From assembly GCA_016789705.1 (NCBI GenBank), contig JAEUQR010000021.1:1-59716 (forward strand): 59,716 bases of DNA, written 5' to 3'. Below, piece after piece: positions 33,119 through 40,934 of this stretch. The stretch comes from Acidobacteriota bacterium. GTDB lineage: Bacteria; Acidobacteriota; Vicinamibacteria; Vicinamibacterales; UBA2999. The notes under the pieces are model-generated. The model searched no databases, was not told the origin of the DNA, and saw nothing but the letters and a program-made list of their open reading frames with translations. Made by a program: the position numbers and the translations under genes. The number at the start of each line of letters is the position of its first letter. Position 1 is the first letter of the stretch.

Positions 33119-34513
33119 TTACAGGGGAACGGGCACACGATCCCCGTGTCTTGGCACCTGCACGTTCCACGCCAACTCCGCCTCGATTCGCTTCTGCAAC
33201 GTGTCCTGCGCCGAGGGCTCCCCGTGCACCAGGTACGTCGTACCTGGCGGCGCGGGGAATGTCTTCAGCCAGCGCATGATTTCGCCTGAATCTGCATGCG
33301 CCGACATCCCATTCAGCTTCTCGATGCGGGCGTGCACGGGGATGAACTGCCCATGGATCTTGACCTCGGTCGCCCCTTCGATGAGGTGACGACCGCGCGT
33401 CCCCGCCGCCTGGAAGCCGACGAAGAGCACGGTGTTCTTCGGATCGGGCAGCGCCCTGGCCAGGTGGTGCAGAACTCGCCCACCGGTGGCCATGCCGCTC
33501 GAGGAAATCACGATGGCCGGCCCACGGCTTTCGACCACCGCGCGCGAGTCCTGCGGCGTCGCCACGGGGGTGAAACGCGCCGTGCAGAACGCACACACCT
33601 GGCCGCGCCGCTTGTGGAGGTCGTCGTCGAGTTCGTGGGCGTGGCGCTGGTAGAACTGCAGCGCCTGGAGGGCCATGGGGCTGTCCACGTACACCTTCAA
33701 CGGCTTGATCTTCCCGGTGTCTTCGAGCTGTTTGATGGCGTAGAGCACTTCCTCCACGCGCCCGATCGCAAACGACGGGATGATGAGTTTGCCTTGCCGA
33801 TCGGCCGTCTCGGTGATGAGGGTACGGAGCCGTTCGGCTTCGTCTTCCTCCGGGTGGCTGCGGTCGCCGTAGGTGGACTCCACGAGCAGCACGTCCGTCT
33901 GCACGCCGTTCGAGGGGTCGGGCAGGATCGGCCGGTTGTAGCGGCCGAGGTCGCCGCCGAACAGCACCGTGCCGCCCTCGCCGCCGGGCCGGCGCATCCG
34001 CACGTAGGCGGCCCCCAACAGATGACCTGCGGGTAGGAACTCCACCTCGAGGGAACCTCCGGCCACGGGGATGGGTCGTTCATACCCGACGGGCTGCAGC
34101 AGGCGCAGGGTCCGGATGGCGTCTTCCTCGGTGAAAAGCGGCCGGGCCGGTTTGTGCTTCGAATATCCGTAGCGGTTGGCGCGCTCCGCTTCTTCTTCCT
34201 GGAGGCGGCCGGCGTCTGGCAGCACGAGCGAACACAGGTCCTGCGTGCCCGGGGTGCAGAAGATCCGCCCCTTGAAGCCCTGCACCACGAGCCGTGGCAG
34301 CATCCCCACATGGTCGAGGTGGGCGTGGGTGAGGACGACGTCGTCGATCGAGGAGGACGGCACCGTGGGTTCGGCCCAGTTGCGCAGGCGGAGCTCCTTG
34401 AGCCCCTGGAACATGCCGCAGTCGACCAGCACGCGTTTGCCGGCCGCTTCCACCAGATACCGCGAGCCCGTGACCGTGCGGGCCGCCCCGAGGAACGTCA
34501 GTGTCGAAGACAT
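33119..34513 (-). CDS. MBL-fold beta-CASP RNA hydrolase (CPSF/Ysh1-like)
   Basis: This 464-residue metallo-beta-lactamase-fold protein has a beta-CASP domain and resembles archaeal and eukaryotic CPSF73-type ribonucleases. The zinc motif HAHLDH is at 63-68, with GHLLGAAYV, FGGDLGRYNRP, ESTYGDRSH, IPSFAIGRVEE, SSSGMATGGRVLHHL and a C-terminal GMSAHAD and VHGEP typical of beta-CASP enzymes. It probably processes RNA in the cytoplasm. The ATG at 34513 is chosen because the conserved LTFLGAARTVTGS begins three residues later. It is divergent from the S1C protease gene across 63 bp. Confidence 0.92.
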   Translation of the reverse strand: MSSTLTFLGAARTVTGSRYLVEAAGKRVLVDCGMFQGLKELRLRNWAEPTVPSSSIDDVVLTHAHLDHVGMLPRLVVQGFKGRIFCTPGTQDLCSLVLPDAGRLQEEEAERANRYGYSKHKPARPLFTEEDAIRTLRLLQPVGYERPIPVAGGSLEVEFLPAGHLLGAAYVRMRRPGGEGGTVLFGGDLGRYNRPILPDPSNGVQTDVLLVESTYGDRSHPEEDEAERLRTLITETADRQGKLIIPSFAIGRVEEVLYAIKQLEDTGKIKPLKVYVDSPMALQALQFYQRHAHELDDDLHKRRGQVCAFCTARFTPVATPQDSRAVVESRGPAIVISSSGMATGGRVLHHLARALPDPKNTVLFVGFQAAGTRGRHLIEGATEVKIHGQFIPVHARIEKLNGMSAHADSGEIMRWLKTFPAPPGTTYLVHGEPSAQDTLQKRIEAELAWNVQVPRHGDRVPVPL

Positions 34514-34576
34514 CGCTTGGACTCTACCAGATGCGGGCGATCGGCTAAGCTCGTGAGCTGAGGGAGTGCCCGCGGC

Positions 34577-36016
34577 GTGACCAAGCCTCTTCGCACCAGA
34601 CGGTTGCAGCACGCCTGTGCGGTGGGCCTCGTGGCCGCCGCTGGCGCACTGGCGACGCCGGCGGCCTCCGCGCAGGCCGTGGCCCGCCCCCCACGCACGA
34701 TCACCCTCGGCGAGATCAGCGCCTCGTTCGAAGCGCTGGCCGCGCAGGTGGGTTCGAGCACCGTGCAGGTGCTGGCCTCGGGCCTCGCGTTCGATCCGGA
34801 CGCGCCGGCCGGCGACGGCGTAGTCGAGCGGCGGCGGTCGTCGGGGTCGGGCGTGATCCTCGACGCCTCAGGCTACGTGATGACGAACTACCACGTGGTA
34901 CAGGGCGCGCGCCGCGTGCAGGTGGTGACGGCCTCGCGGCCGCAGGGCACGTCGATCGTGCGCCCGCGCGGACGCACGCTCGACGCCACGGTCGTCGGCG
35001 TCGATGAAGAGACGGATCTGGCCCTGCTCAAGGTGAGCGGCAACGCGTTGACGGCGCTGCCCCTCGGGGATTCCGACACGCTGCGTCCCGGGCAACTCGT
35101 GTTCGCGTTCGGCAGTCCGCTCGGCCTCGACAACACGGTGACGATGGGCGTCGTGAGCGCCGTGGGCCGGCAGCTCGAAGCCGACGATCCGATGGTCTAC
35201 ATCCAGACCGACGCCCCGATCAATCCGGGCAGCAGCGGCGGGCCGCTCGTGGACGCGCAGGGCAAGGTCGTGGGCATCAACACCCTCATCCTGTCGCAGG
35301 GCGGCGGCAACGAAGGCCTCGGCTTCGCGGCGCCGAGCAACATCGTGCGATCGGTCTACGAGCAGCTGAAGGCACACGGCCGCGTCCGGCGGGGCACCAT
35401 CGGCGCGCTCGTCCAGTCGATCACACCGCCACTGGCCGAGGCGCTGCAACTGCCGCAGGACTCGGGGGCGTTCGTGGCCGACGTCGATGCCGACGGCCCG
35501 GCTGCGAAGGCCGGTCTGCGCATCGGCGACATCGTGGTCGGGCTCGACGGCAAGCCGATCGAAAACGGACGGCAGCTCGATGTGAACCTCTACCGGCGCG
35601 CCGCCGGCGCCGTGGCGACGCTCGACGTGGTGCGCGGCAAGGAGACACTGCGCCTGCCGGTGGCGGTGGATGAACGCGGCGACGATCCGCTGCGCTTTGC
35701 CACGCTCGTGACCCGCGAGCAGCACCTGGTGGCGCGGCTGGGCGTGCTCGCCATCGGCCTCGACGACACGCTGCGCCAGGAACTCGGCGTCGGCCCGAGC
35801 GACCTCGGCGCGCTCGTGGCGGCGAGGGCCGGCGAAGAGGCCGTGGAGTACGGCATCCAGCCCGGCGACCTCATCGTCGCGGTGAACCGCACCCGTGTCA
35901 CCTCGCTCGCCGACCTGCGGCAGGCCGTCACGAAGTTGCCGCCCCGGGCCGCGTGCGCGCTGCAGGTGCTGCGGCAAGGGCAGTACCTCTTCCTGGCGTT
36001 CGAGTTCGAGGAGTGA
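34577..36016 (+). CDS. S1C (HtrA/Deg-like) serine protease with PDZ domains
   Basis: A 479-residue exported trypsin-like protease of the Deg family. A signal peptide ends near SAQA (33). The catalytic triad is His106 in VMTNYHVVQ, Asp147 in EETDLALL and Ser220 in NPGSSGGPL. One PDZ domain is clear (about 280-360, with AGLRIGDIVVGLDGK) and a second, shorter one is likely (about 400-475, with GIQPGDLIVAVNRT). Such proteases degrade or sense misfolded envelope proteins. The GTG start at 34577 has GAGGGAG about 11 nt upstream. The stop overlaps the start of the sigma-factor gene. Confidence 0.93.
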   Translation: MTKPLRTRRLQHACAVGLVAAAGALATPAASAQAVARPPRTITLGEISASFEALAAQVGSSTVQVLASGLAFDPDAPAGDGVVERRRSSGSGVILDASGYVMTNYHVVQGARRVQVVTASRPQGTSIVRPRGRTLDATVVGVDEETDLALLKVSGNALTALPLGDSDTLRPGQLVFAFGSPLGLDNTVTMGVVSAVGRQLEADDPMVYIQTDAPINPGSSGGPLVDAQGKVVGINTLILSQGGGNEGLGFAAPSNIVRSVYEQLKAHGRVRRGTIGALVQSITPPLAEALQLPQDSGAFVADVDADGPAAKAGLRIGDIVVGLDGKPIENGRQLDVNLYRRAAGAVATLDVVRGKETLRLPVAVDERGDDPLRFATLVTREQHLVARLGVLAIGLDDTLRQELGVGPSDLGALVAARAGEEAVEYGIQPGDLIVAVNRTRVTSLADLRQAVTKLPPRAACALQVLRQGQYLFLAFEFEE

Positions 36017-36915
36017 GTCCCGCGTCGTCCTCCCCCGCCGTGTCGGCAGCCGCGATCGACCGGCTGTTCGCGCAGTCGGAGGCCGAGCGGTGGAACGTGT
36101 CGCGGGAGCGGTTCGCCGAGGCGGTCGGTCGCGCGGCCGAGAAGCTCGCGCCGGGCGGTGGCGCCGCCGCCGATGCCGCCGTGGCTACGCTGCACGCGCG
36201 TGATCTGGCGCTCGCGCTCGCCTGCGCGGATGGCCACGACGCCGCGTGGGAGCACTTCGTAATGACGTACCGTCCGGAACTCTACCGCGCGGCGCGGGCG
36301 ATGACCGACGAGGCCACGGGCCGTGAACTCGCTGATTCGCTCTACGCCGATCTCTTCGGCCTCGGCGGACGCAACGGCCGCGGGCAATCGCTCTTCCGCT
36401 ACTACCACGGGCGCGCGAAGCTCTCGACGTGGCTGCGCAGCGTGCTGGCGCAGCGGCACGTTGACGTGGCGCGGGCGCAGAAGCGCCTGACGACGATCGA
36501 CGATCCGGACCATCCCGCGGAGGTCCACCTGCCCGCGGAGCCGCCTGCCGACGCGGCCCGGGCCCAGGCCCTGCGGGTCGCGGCTCGCGCCGTCACGGCC
36601 GCGCTCGCGGCGCTCGACGGCGCCGACCGCGTGCGCCTCGCGTATTACTACGTGCACGGGCTCACGCTGGCGCAGGCCGGGCGGCTCTTCGGCGAAAGCG
36701 AGGCCACCGCGTCGCGCAAGCTGGAGCGCGTGCGACGGCAGTTGCAGGCGGCGATCCGCGAGGCACTCGCCCCGCAGGGACTCGATCCGGCGGACGTCAC
36801 CGACTGGGCCGAGGTGGCCCGCAGCGCCTGGGACGGCGCGCTCGCCGAGGCGCTCGGCGTGCCGGCGCCGCAAGAGACCGGGCCGCCATCGTTCAAAGGA
36901 AAGAGGACGCCGTGA
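36013..36915 (+). CDS. Sigma-70 family (ECF-like) sigma factor
   Basis: The 300-residue protein has an unusual N-terminal extension of about 75 residues before sigma region 2 (AWEHFVMTYRPELYRAARAMT, then LFRYYHGRAKLSTWLRSVL). Region 4 follows (LAALDGADRVRLAYYYVHGL, then LAQAGRLFGESEATASRKLERV), the helix-turn-helix for the -35 element. The family is divergent from standard ECF sigmas but the layout fits. GTG at 36013 overlaps the protease stop (GTGA) and GAGGAG lies just before it. The anti-sigma gene overlaps its own stop, so all three proteins should be made in proportion. Confidence 0.85.
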   Translation: MSPASSSPAVSAAAIDRLFAQSEAERWNVSRERFAEAVGRAAEKLAPGGGAAADAAVATLHARDLALALACADGHDAAWEHFVMTYRPELYRAARAMTDEATGRELADSLYADLFGLGGRNGRGQSLFRYYHGRAKLSTWLRSVLAQRHVDVARAQKRLTTIDDPDHPAEVHLPAEPPADAARAQALRVAARAVTAALAALDGADRVRLAYYYVHGLTLAQAGRLFGESEATASRKLERVRRQLQAAIREALAPQGLDPADVTDWAEVARSAWDGALAEALGVPAPQETGPPSFKGKRTP

Positions 36916-38177
36916 GTCTGCCCAACGACACCGGGCGCCATTCGGGCGAAGACGCCCTGCTGAGCTCCGTGCTGCGCGCCGCCGGCGACGTGGAGGCCGG
37001 CAGCTGCCCCGACGCGGAGGTGATCGGCCTCTTCGCGGAGCGCGCGCTCGCGGGCGCGGAGCTGCGCGCGGTGGAGGCACACGTCGAAGGCTGTCCGCGC
37101 TGTCAGGCGACGGTGGCAGCGTTCGTGCGGGCATTGCCGGATGAGGCGGGCACTGCCGAGGCCGGCGCGGCGGCGGACGCGAGCGGGCCTGCGGGCGGCG
37201 CCTTCGGCGCGTGGTTCGCGGGCTGGCGCTGGCTCGTGCCGGCGACGTCGCTGGCCGCCGTGGCGCTCGTGGCCGTGTGGGTGGGCCGCGGTCCGGCCGA
37301 CCAGGTGGCGGAGTCGGCCCGGGGACCGGCGGCGAAGGTGGAATCAGACGCGGCGCCGGTGGCTGAGCCGGCTCCGTCGCGGCAACCCGAGGCGTTCGTG
37401 CCCGAGGCGGCGGCATCGCGGAGCGGGAACGCCGATAGCGCCACGGCAGGCGCGCGCGCGAAGTCCGAGGCTCCCGCGCAGGCACGCTCCTCGGCCGCGG
37501 TGGGCGTACAGACGCCTCGCCAGACAACGGCCAGGCTGGCCGATCGCGAGGCAGCGACGAACGCGGCGTCCGGAACGACTGCGGGCGCAGCGCGCAGCGC
37601 TGCGACAAACGTCGCGCCGGCAGATGCCCGGGCCGCGGCGCCGGTGCAGGAGGCCCTCTCGGTGGCGGAGGCGCCTGCCACACCCACGGCGGCCGTACCG
37701 GCGCCAGCCCCCGCCCCCGCCGCGGCTCCCGCGCGTGCGGTCGCGTCCGAAGCCACGGCAGGCGCCGCACGTCCGCGGGCGGCGGCGAGCGCCGAGCGGC
37801 GAGCCCGCCCAGGTGAGGTCTTGGGCGCGAACGACGTGGTCGCCCTCCCCCTGCAGCCCGCCGTGTCGTTCCGCCTGCGCGCGGGCGCCATCGAGCGGTC
37901 GGCCGATCGCGGCGCCACGTGGCAGCTGGCCGTTCTGCCCGCCGGCGTCACGGTGGTGGCCTTCGCGTCGCCGGCGCCGGGCGTCTGCTGGGCCGTTGCC
38001 CGAGACGCGGTGCTGCGCGCCACCGACGGCGCCACGTTTACCCGCGAACCGGTGCCGACGAGCGAACACCTGACGGGCATCACGGCCACCGACGCCATGC
38101 GCGCCGTGGTCACGACCACCTCCGGCGCGCACTTCGCCACGGCGAACGGCGGCCGCACCTGGGCGCCGGCCCCGTAG
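36912..38177 (+). CDS. Zinc-finger anti-sigma-like membrane protein with BNR/YCF48-like sensor domain
   Basis: This 421-residue membrane protein is the likely partner of the sigma factor. The N-terminal zinc-associated anti-sigma motif has Cys32, His57, Cys61 and Cys64 (HVEGCPRC). One transmembrane helix spans about 107-125. A long Ala/Pro/Glu-rich linker crosses the periplasm to about residue 300. The C-terminal 120 residues carry BNR/YCF48-like repeats (SADRGATWQLAVLPAG, then ATANGGRTWAPAP) that could bind a ligand or protein. The GTG at 36912 overlaps the sigma stop. Signal sensing through the outer domain is inferred. Confidence 0.83.
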   Translation: MSLPNDTGRHSGEDALLSSVLRAAGDVEAGSCPDAEVIGLFAERALAGAELRAVEAHVEGCPRCQATVAAFVRALPDEAGTAEAGAAADASGPAGGAFGAWFAGWRWLVPATSLAAVALVAVWVGRGPADQVAESARGPAAKVESDAAPVAEPAPSRQPEAFVPEAAASRSGNADSATAGARAKSEAPAQARSSAAVGVQTPRQTTARLADREAATNAASGTTAGAARSAATNVAPADARAAAPVQEALSVAEAPATPTAAVPAPAPAPAAAPARAVASEATAGAARPRAAASAERRARPGEVLGANDVVALPLQPAVSFRLRAGAIERSADRGATWQLAVLPAGVTVVAFASPAPGVCWAVARDAVLRATDGATFTREPVPTSEHLTGITATDAMRAVVTTTSGAHFATANGGRTWAPAP

Positions 38178-38206
38178 TCCGCCCGCGCAGTTTCCGCGAC
38201 ATCTCG

Positions 38207-38307
38207 GTCCCCACCCGGGGTGGGGACAGTCCCCTCCGAGGCAGTTCCTGCCACAAGTCTGCTCCCGCCCCGAATGGGGACAGTCCCCGCTTGGGGGGCT
38301 GACCCCG
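38207..38307. repeat. GGGGACAGTCCCC repeat cluster before the DUF4139 gene
   Basis: A 9-bp stem (GTCCCCACC/GGTGGGGAC, 38207-38227) overlaps the first palindrome at 38222-38234. GGCAGTTCCTGCC follows at 38240-38252, a second GGGGACAGTCCCC at 38276-38288 and a related GGGGGCTGACCCC just after. The array fills the gap between the anti-sigma and DUF4139 genes and shares elements with the copy in qhpG. It may act as a terminator or RNA-stabilising stem cluster. Confidence 0.6.
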
Positions 38308-38369
38308 GTATGCAAGAAATCGAAGGCCGCGCGTTCTCACTGCAGACCCTGGTCGCAAAGGAGACGCCC

Positions 38370-39854
38370 GTGAACGCCAAGTCCTTCGCCCTGCCCACGT
38401 TGCTTGCCGCCTCGGCGGCCGCGCTCGTCAGCATCGCCGCGCCGCGCGCCGAAACACCGCATCCGCCCGTGGCGGCCGCTCCCGCGGGTCCGGTGGTCGT
38501 GAGCGGCCACTCACAGCAGGAGGACGTGGCGCTCACGGTCTACAACGGCGGCCTCGCGCTCGTGCGCGACGTGCGCGCGCTGACGTTACCCGCCGGTGAG
38601 CTGCACCTGCGCTTCGAGGACATCGCCGCCACGGTGAATCCGGCCACCGTGCACCTCCGCTCGCTCACGCAGCCCGGACGCCTGCCCGTGCTCGAGCAGA
38701 ACTACGAATACGACCTGCTCGACCCGCAGAAGCTGCTGCAGAAGTACGTGGGGCGCGAGGTGACGCTCGTGCGCACCACGATGGAGAACGGCACGTCGAA
38801 GACCACCGAAGTGAAGGCGACGCTGCTCGCGCTCAACAACGGGCCGGTGTGGCGCATCGGCACCGAGATCGTGACCGGCATCGCCGCCGATCACTACCGC
38901 TTCCCCGATGTGCCCGACACGCTCTACAGCCGCCCCACGCTCGTCTGGACGCTCGACAACGGCGGCACGCCGGCGCACCGCGTCGAGGCCGCGTATCTCG
39001 CGCGCGACATCGGCTGGAACGCCGACTACGTGCTCACGATCGATCGGCAGGGCCGAGCGAGCGACCTCGACGGCTGGGTGACGCTCAGGAACAGCAGCGG
39101 CACGTCGTTCACACGGGCGACGCTGCAGCTCGTGGCCGGCGATCTCCACAAGGTGAAAGCCGACGCCGCCCGTGAGAACTTCGTCGCGCGCGCGGCGATG
39201 GCCGCCGACGCCCGCGAGGCGATCACGCAGCAGACGTTCTCGGAGTATCACCTCTACACGCTGGGCCGGCGCACCACGATTGCGAACGCCGAGACCAAGC
39301 AGCTGGCGCTACTGCACGGCACCGGCGTCCCCGTGGAACGTCGCTACGTCGTGGACGGCCAGCAGTGGATCTACCGCAACCGCCAGCAGCCAGGCACTCC
39401 GCTCCGCGACAGCGTCAAGGTGTTCTACGACTTCAGGAACGACGCCGCGTCGGGCCTCGGCATGCCGATGCCGGCCGGGACCGTGCGCATCTACCAGGCC
39501 GATCCAAACGGCCACGTGCAGTACGTGGGCGAGGATCACATCGACCACACGCCGAAGGATGAGCGTCTGACACTGCAGATCGGCACGGCGTTCGACGTCG
39601 TGGCCGAACGGCGGCAGACCGACTTCCAGGAACGCGGCGCGACCACCTACGAACTGGCGTACGAGGTGACGCTGCGCAACCGCAAGGAGACGCCCATCAC
39701 GGTGGAAGTGAATGAGCCGCTCGGCGGCACGTGGACGATTCTCTCGTCGTCGCACCGGTGGACCAAGACGGACGCGTTCGCGGCCCGCTTCGCCGTGCCC
39801 GTCGCCGCCGGTGCCGAGGCCACGGTGCGCTACCGCGTCCGCGTCACCTGGTAA
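38370..39854 (+). CDS. DUF4139 domain protein, exported
   Basis: The 494-residue secreted protein has a signal peptide (LLAASAAALVSIAAPRA) and a DUF4139 C-terminal beta domain. Typical parts are NGGLALVRDVRALTLPAGEL, a paired W in LVWTLDN, SFTRATLQLVAGDL and a final EVNEPLGGTWTILSSSH segment, then VPVAAGAEATVRYRVRVTW. The function of the domain is unknown, though family members are often envelope proteins. GTG at 38370 is chosen because an AAAGGAGA sequence stands just upstream and the signal peptide begins there; open frame upstream runs only through the repeat cluster. Confidence 0.88.
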   Translation: MNAKSFALPTLLAASAAALVSIAAPRAETPHPPVAAAPAGPVVVSGHSQQEDVALTVYNGGLALVRDVRALTLPAGELHLRFEDIAATVNPATVHLRSLTQPGRLPVLEQNYEYDLLDPQKLLQKYVGREVTLVRTTMENGTSKTTEVKATLLALNNGPVWRIGTEIVTGIAADHYRFPDVPDTLYSRPTLVWTLDNGGTPAHRVEAAYLARDIGWNADYVLTIDRQGRASDLDGWVTLRNSSGTSFTRATLQLVAGDLHKVKADAARENFVARAAMAADAREAITQQTFSEYHLYTLGRRTTIANAETKQLALLHGTGVPVERRYVVDGQQWIYRNRQQPGTPLRDSVKVFYDFRNDAASGLGMPMPAGTVRIYQADPNGHVQYVGEDHIDHTPKDERLTLQIGTAFDVVAERRQTDFQERGATTYELAYEVTLRNRKETPITVEVNEPLGGTWTILSSSHRWTKTDAFAARFAVPVAAGAEATVRYRVRVTW

Positions 39855-39861
39855 GCCCGTT

Positions 39862-39954
39862 TGTAACGGGGTCTGTCACGGTCACCGGCTGCAACCTGGG
39901 TCTGTCACCTTCACGGAACGAAGACACGCCGTGACCGTGACAGACCCCGTTACA
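39862..39954. repeat. TGTAACGGGGTCTGTCAC repeat locus 2
   Basis: A full 23-bp copy (39862-39884), a degenerate copy (39890-39914) and a perfect inverted copy (39932-39954) start 8 nt after the DUF4139 stop. They end 8 nt before the stop of the convergent SPFH gene. The outer pair can form a 23-bp stem, so it may serve as a bidirectional end for both transcripts. Confidence 0.85.
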
Positions 39955-39961
39955 AATGGCG

Positions 39962-40780
39962 CTACTGACCGAGGATGAGTGGCAGGCCGTTCTTCGGGTT
40001 GCCGATCACGACCACCTTGCTGTTCGGGCTGTTCACGAGCTTCTCGGTGGCCTCGATACCCTTCCACTGCAGGAGCTGATCGCTGATGCCGGTCGAGACG
40101 ATGCGCTGGAAGTCGGCCACGCCCTGGGCCTCGATGCGCTTCCGGTCCGCTTCCTGCCGTTCGCGCTGCAAGACGAACTGCATCTGCTGGGACTGCTGAT
40201 CGGCCTGCTGCTTCGCTTCAATGGCAGTCCGGAGCGTGTCGGGCAGCTTGATGTCGCGCAGCAGCACGTTCTCCACCGTGACCCCGCGGGTCTCGAGGAT
40301 CTTCTTCAGTTGTGCAAGCATCTGCTGCGCCACCTGCTCACGGCCCTCGCTGTAGAGGGCATTGGCGGTGTGGGCGGCGGTGACGGCGCGCATTACCGAA
40401 CGCAGGTTCGGGATGACGACGATCTCGGCGTAGCGCGGGCCGATCTTCTGGAACACCTCGGCGGCGCGGTCGGGCTCGAGCCGGTAGAGCAGCGATGTCT
40501 CAAGGCCGATGATGAGGCCCTCGCTCGACGGCACGTCGGCGTGTTCCTTGATTTCCTGCGTGCGGATCGACATCTCCGCCACCCGTTTCAGCGGATTCAC
40601 GACGTGCAGGCCTTCCGGTAGCTGCTCCCCGGTGAGCTTGCCGAAGAGCGTCGTCACGCCCACGTGCCCGGTGTCGATGGTGCGGAAGCCGCACGACGCC
40701 GTCGCGGCGATGACGGCAAGCAGGAACACGACGCCCAGGCGCCGGCCGGCGCGGGGCGAGACTTCGATCGTGGTAGCCAT
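39962..40780 (-). CDS. SPFH/Band 7 prohibitin-like membrane protein
   Basis: A 272-residue SPFH-family protein. An N-terminal membrane segment lies at about 15-33, followed by the PHB domain (TIDTGHVGVTTLFGKL, GLHVVNPLKRVAEMSIRTQEI, ETSLLYRLEPDRAAEVF). A coiled-coil helix rich in Ala/Glu/Gln follows (AKQQADQQSQQMQFVLQRE) and a short hydrophobic tail ends it. Prohibitin-like proteins form ring assemblies on membranes and often control FtsH-type proteases. It is divergent from the DUF5916 gene across about 150 bp, where TATCAT at 40874-40879 could be a -10 box for that gene; no good -35 at proper spacing was found. Confidence 0.9.
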   Translation of the reverse strand: MATTIEVSPRAGRRLGVVFLLAVIAATASCGFRTIDTGHVGVTTLFGKLTGEQLPEGLHVVNPLKRVAEMSIRTQEIKEHADVPSSEGLIIGLETSLLYRLEPDRAAEVFQKIGPRYAEIVVIPNLRSVMRAVTAAHTANALYSEGREQVAQQMLAQLKKILETRGVTVENVLLRDIKLPDTLRTAIEAKQQADQQSQQMQFVLQRERQEADRKRIEAQGVADFQRIVSTGISDQLLQWKGIEATEKLVNSPNSKVVVIGNPKNGLPLILGQ

Positions 40781-40934
40781 GGCTGCTCGTCTTTTCGGCG
40801 GGAGCGGCGCAGGACATCAGGGCGGCGCGGCCGTGCGTTGCAGGGTGTGACACGGGCCGGCGGAGGGTCGCGGTATCATTCCCGCGCCCTGTAACGCCGT
40901 TTTGCCGGCATCTGACATCCGCTGGAGTGAGTTC

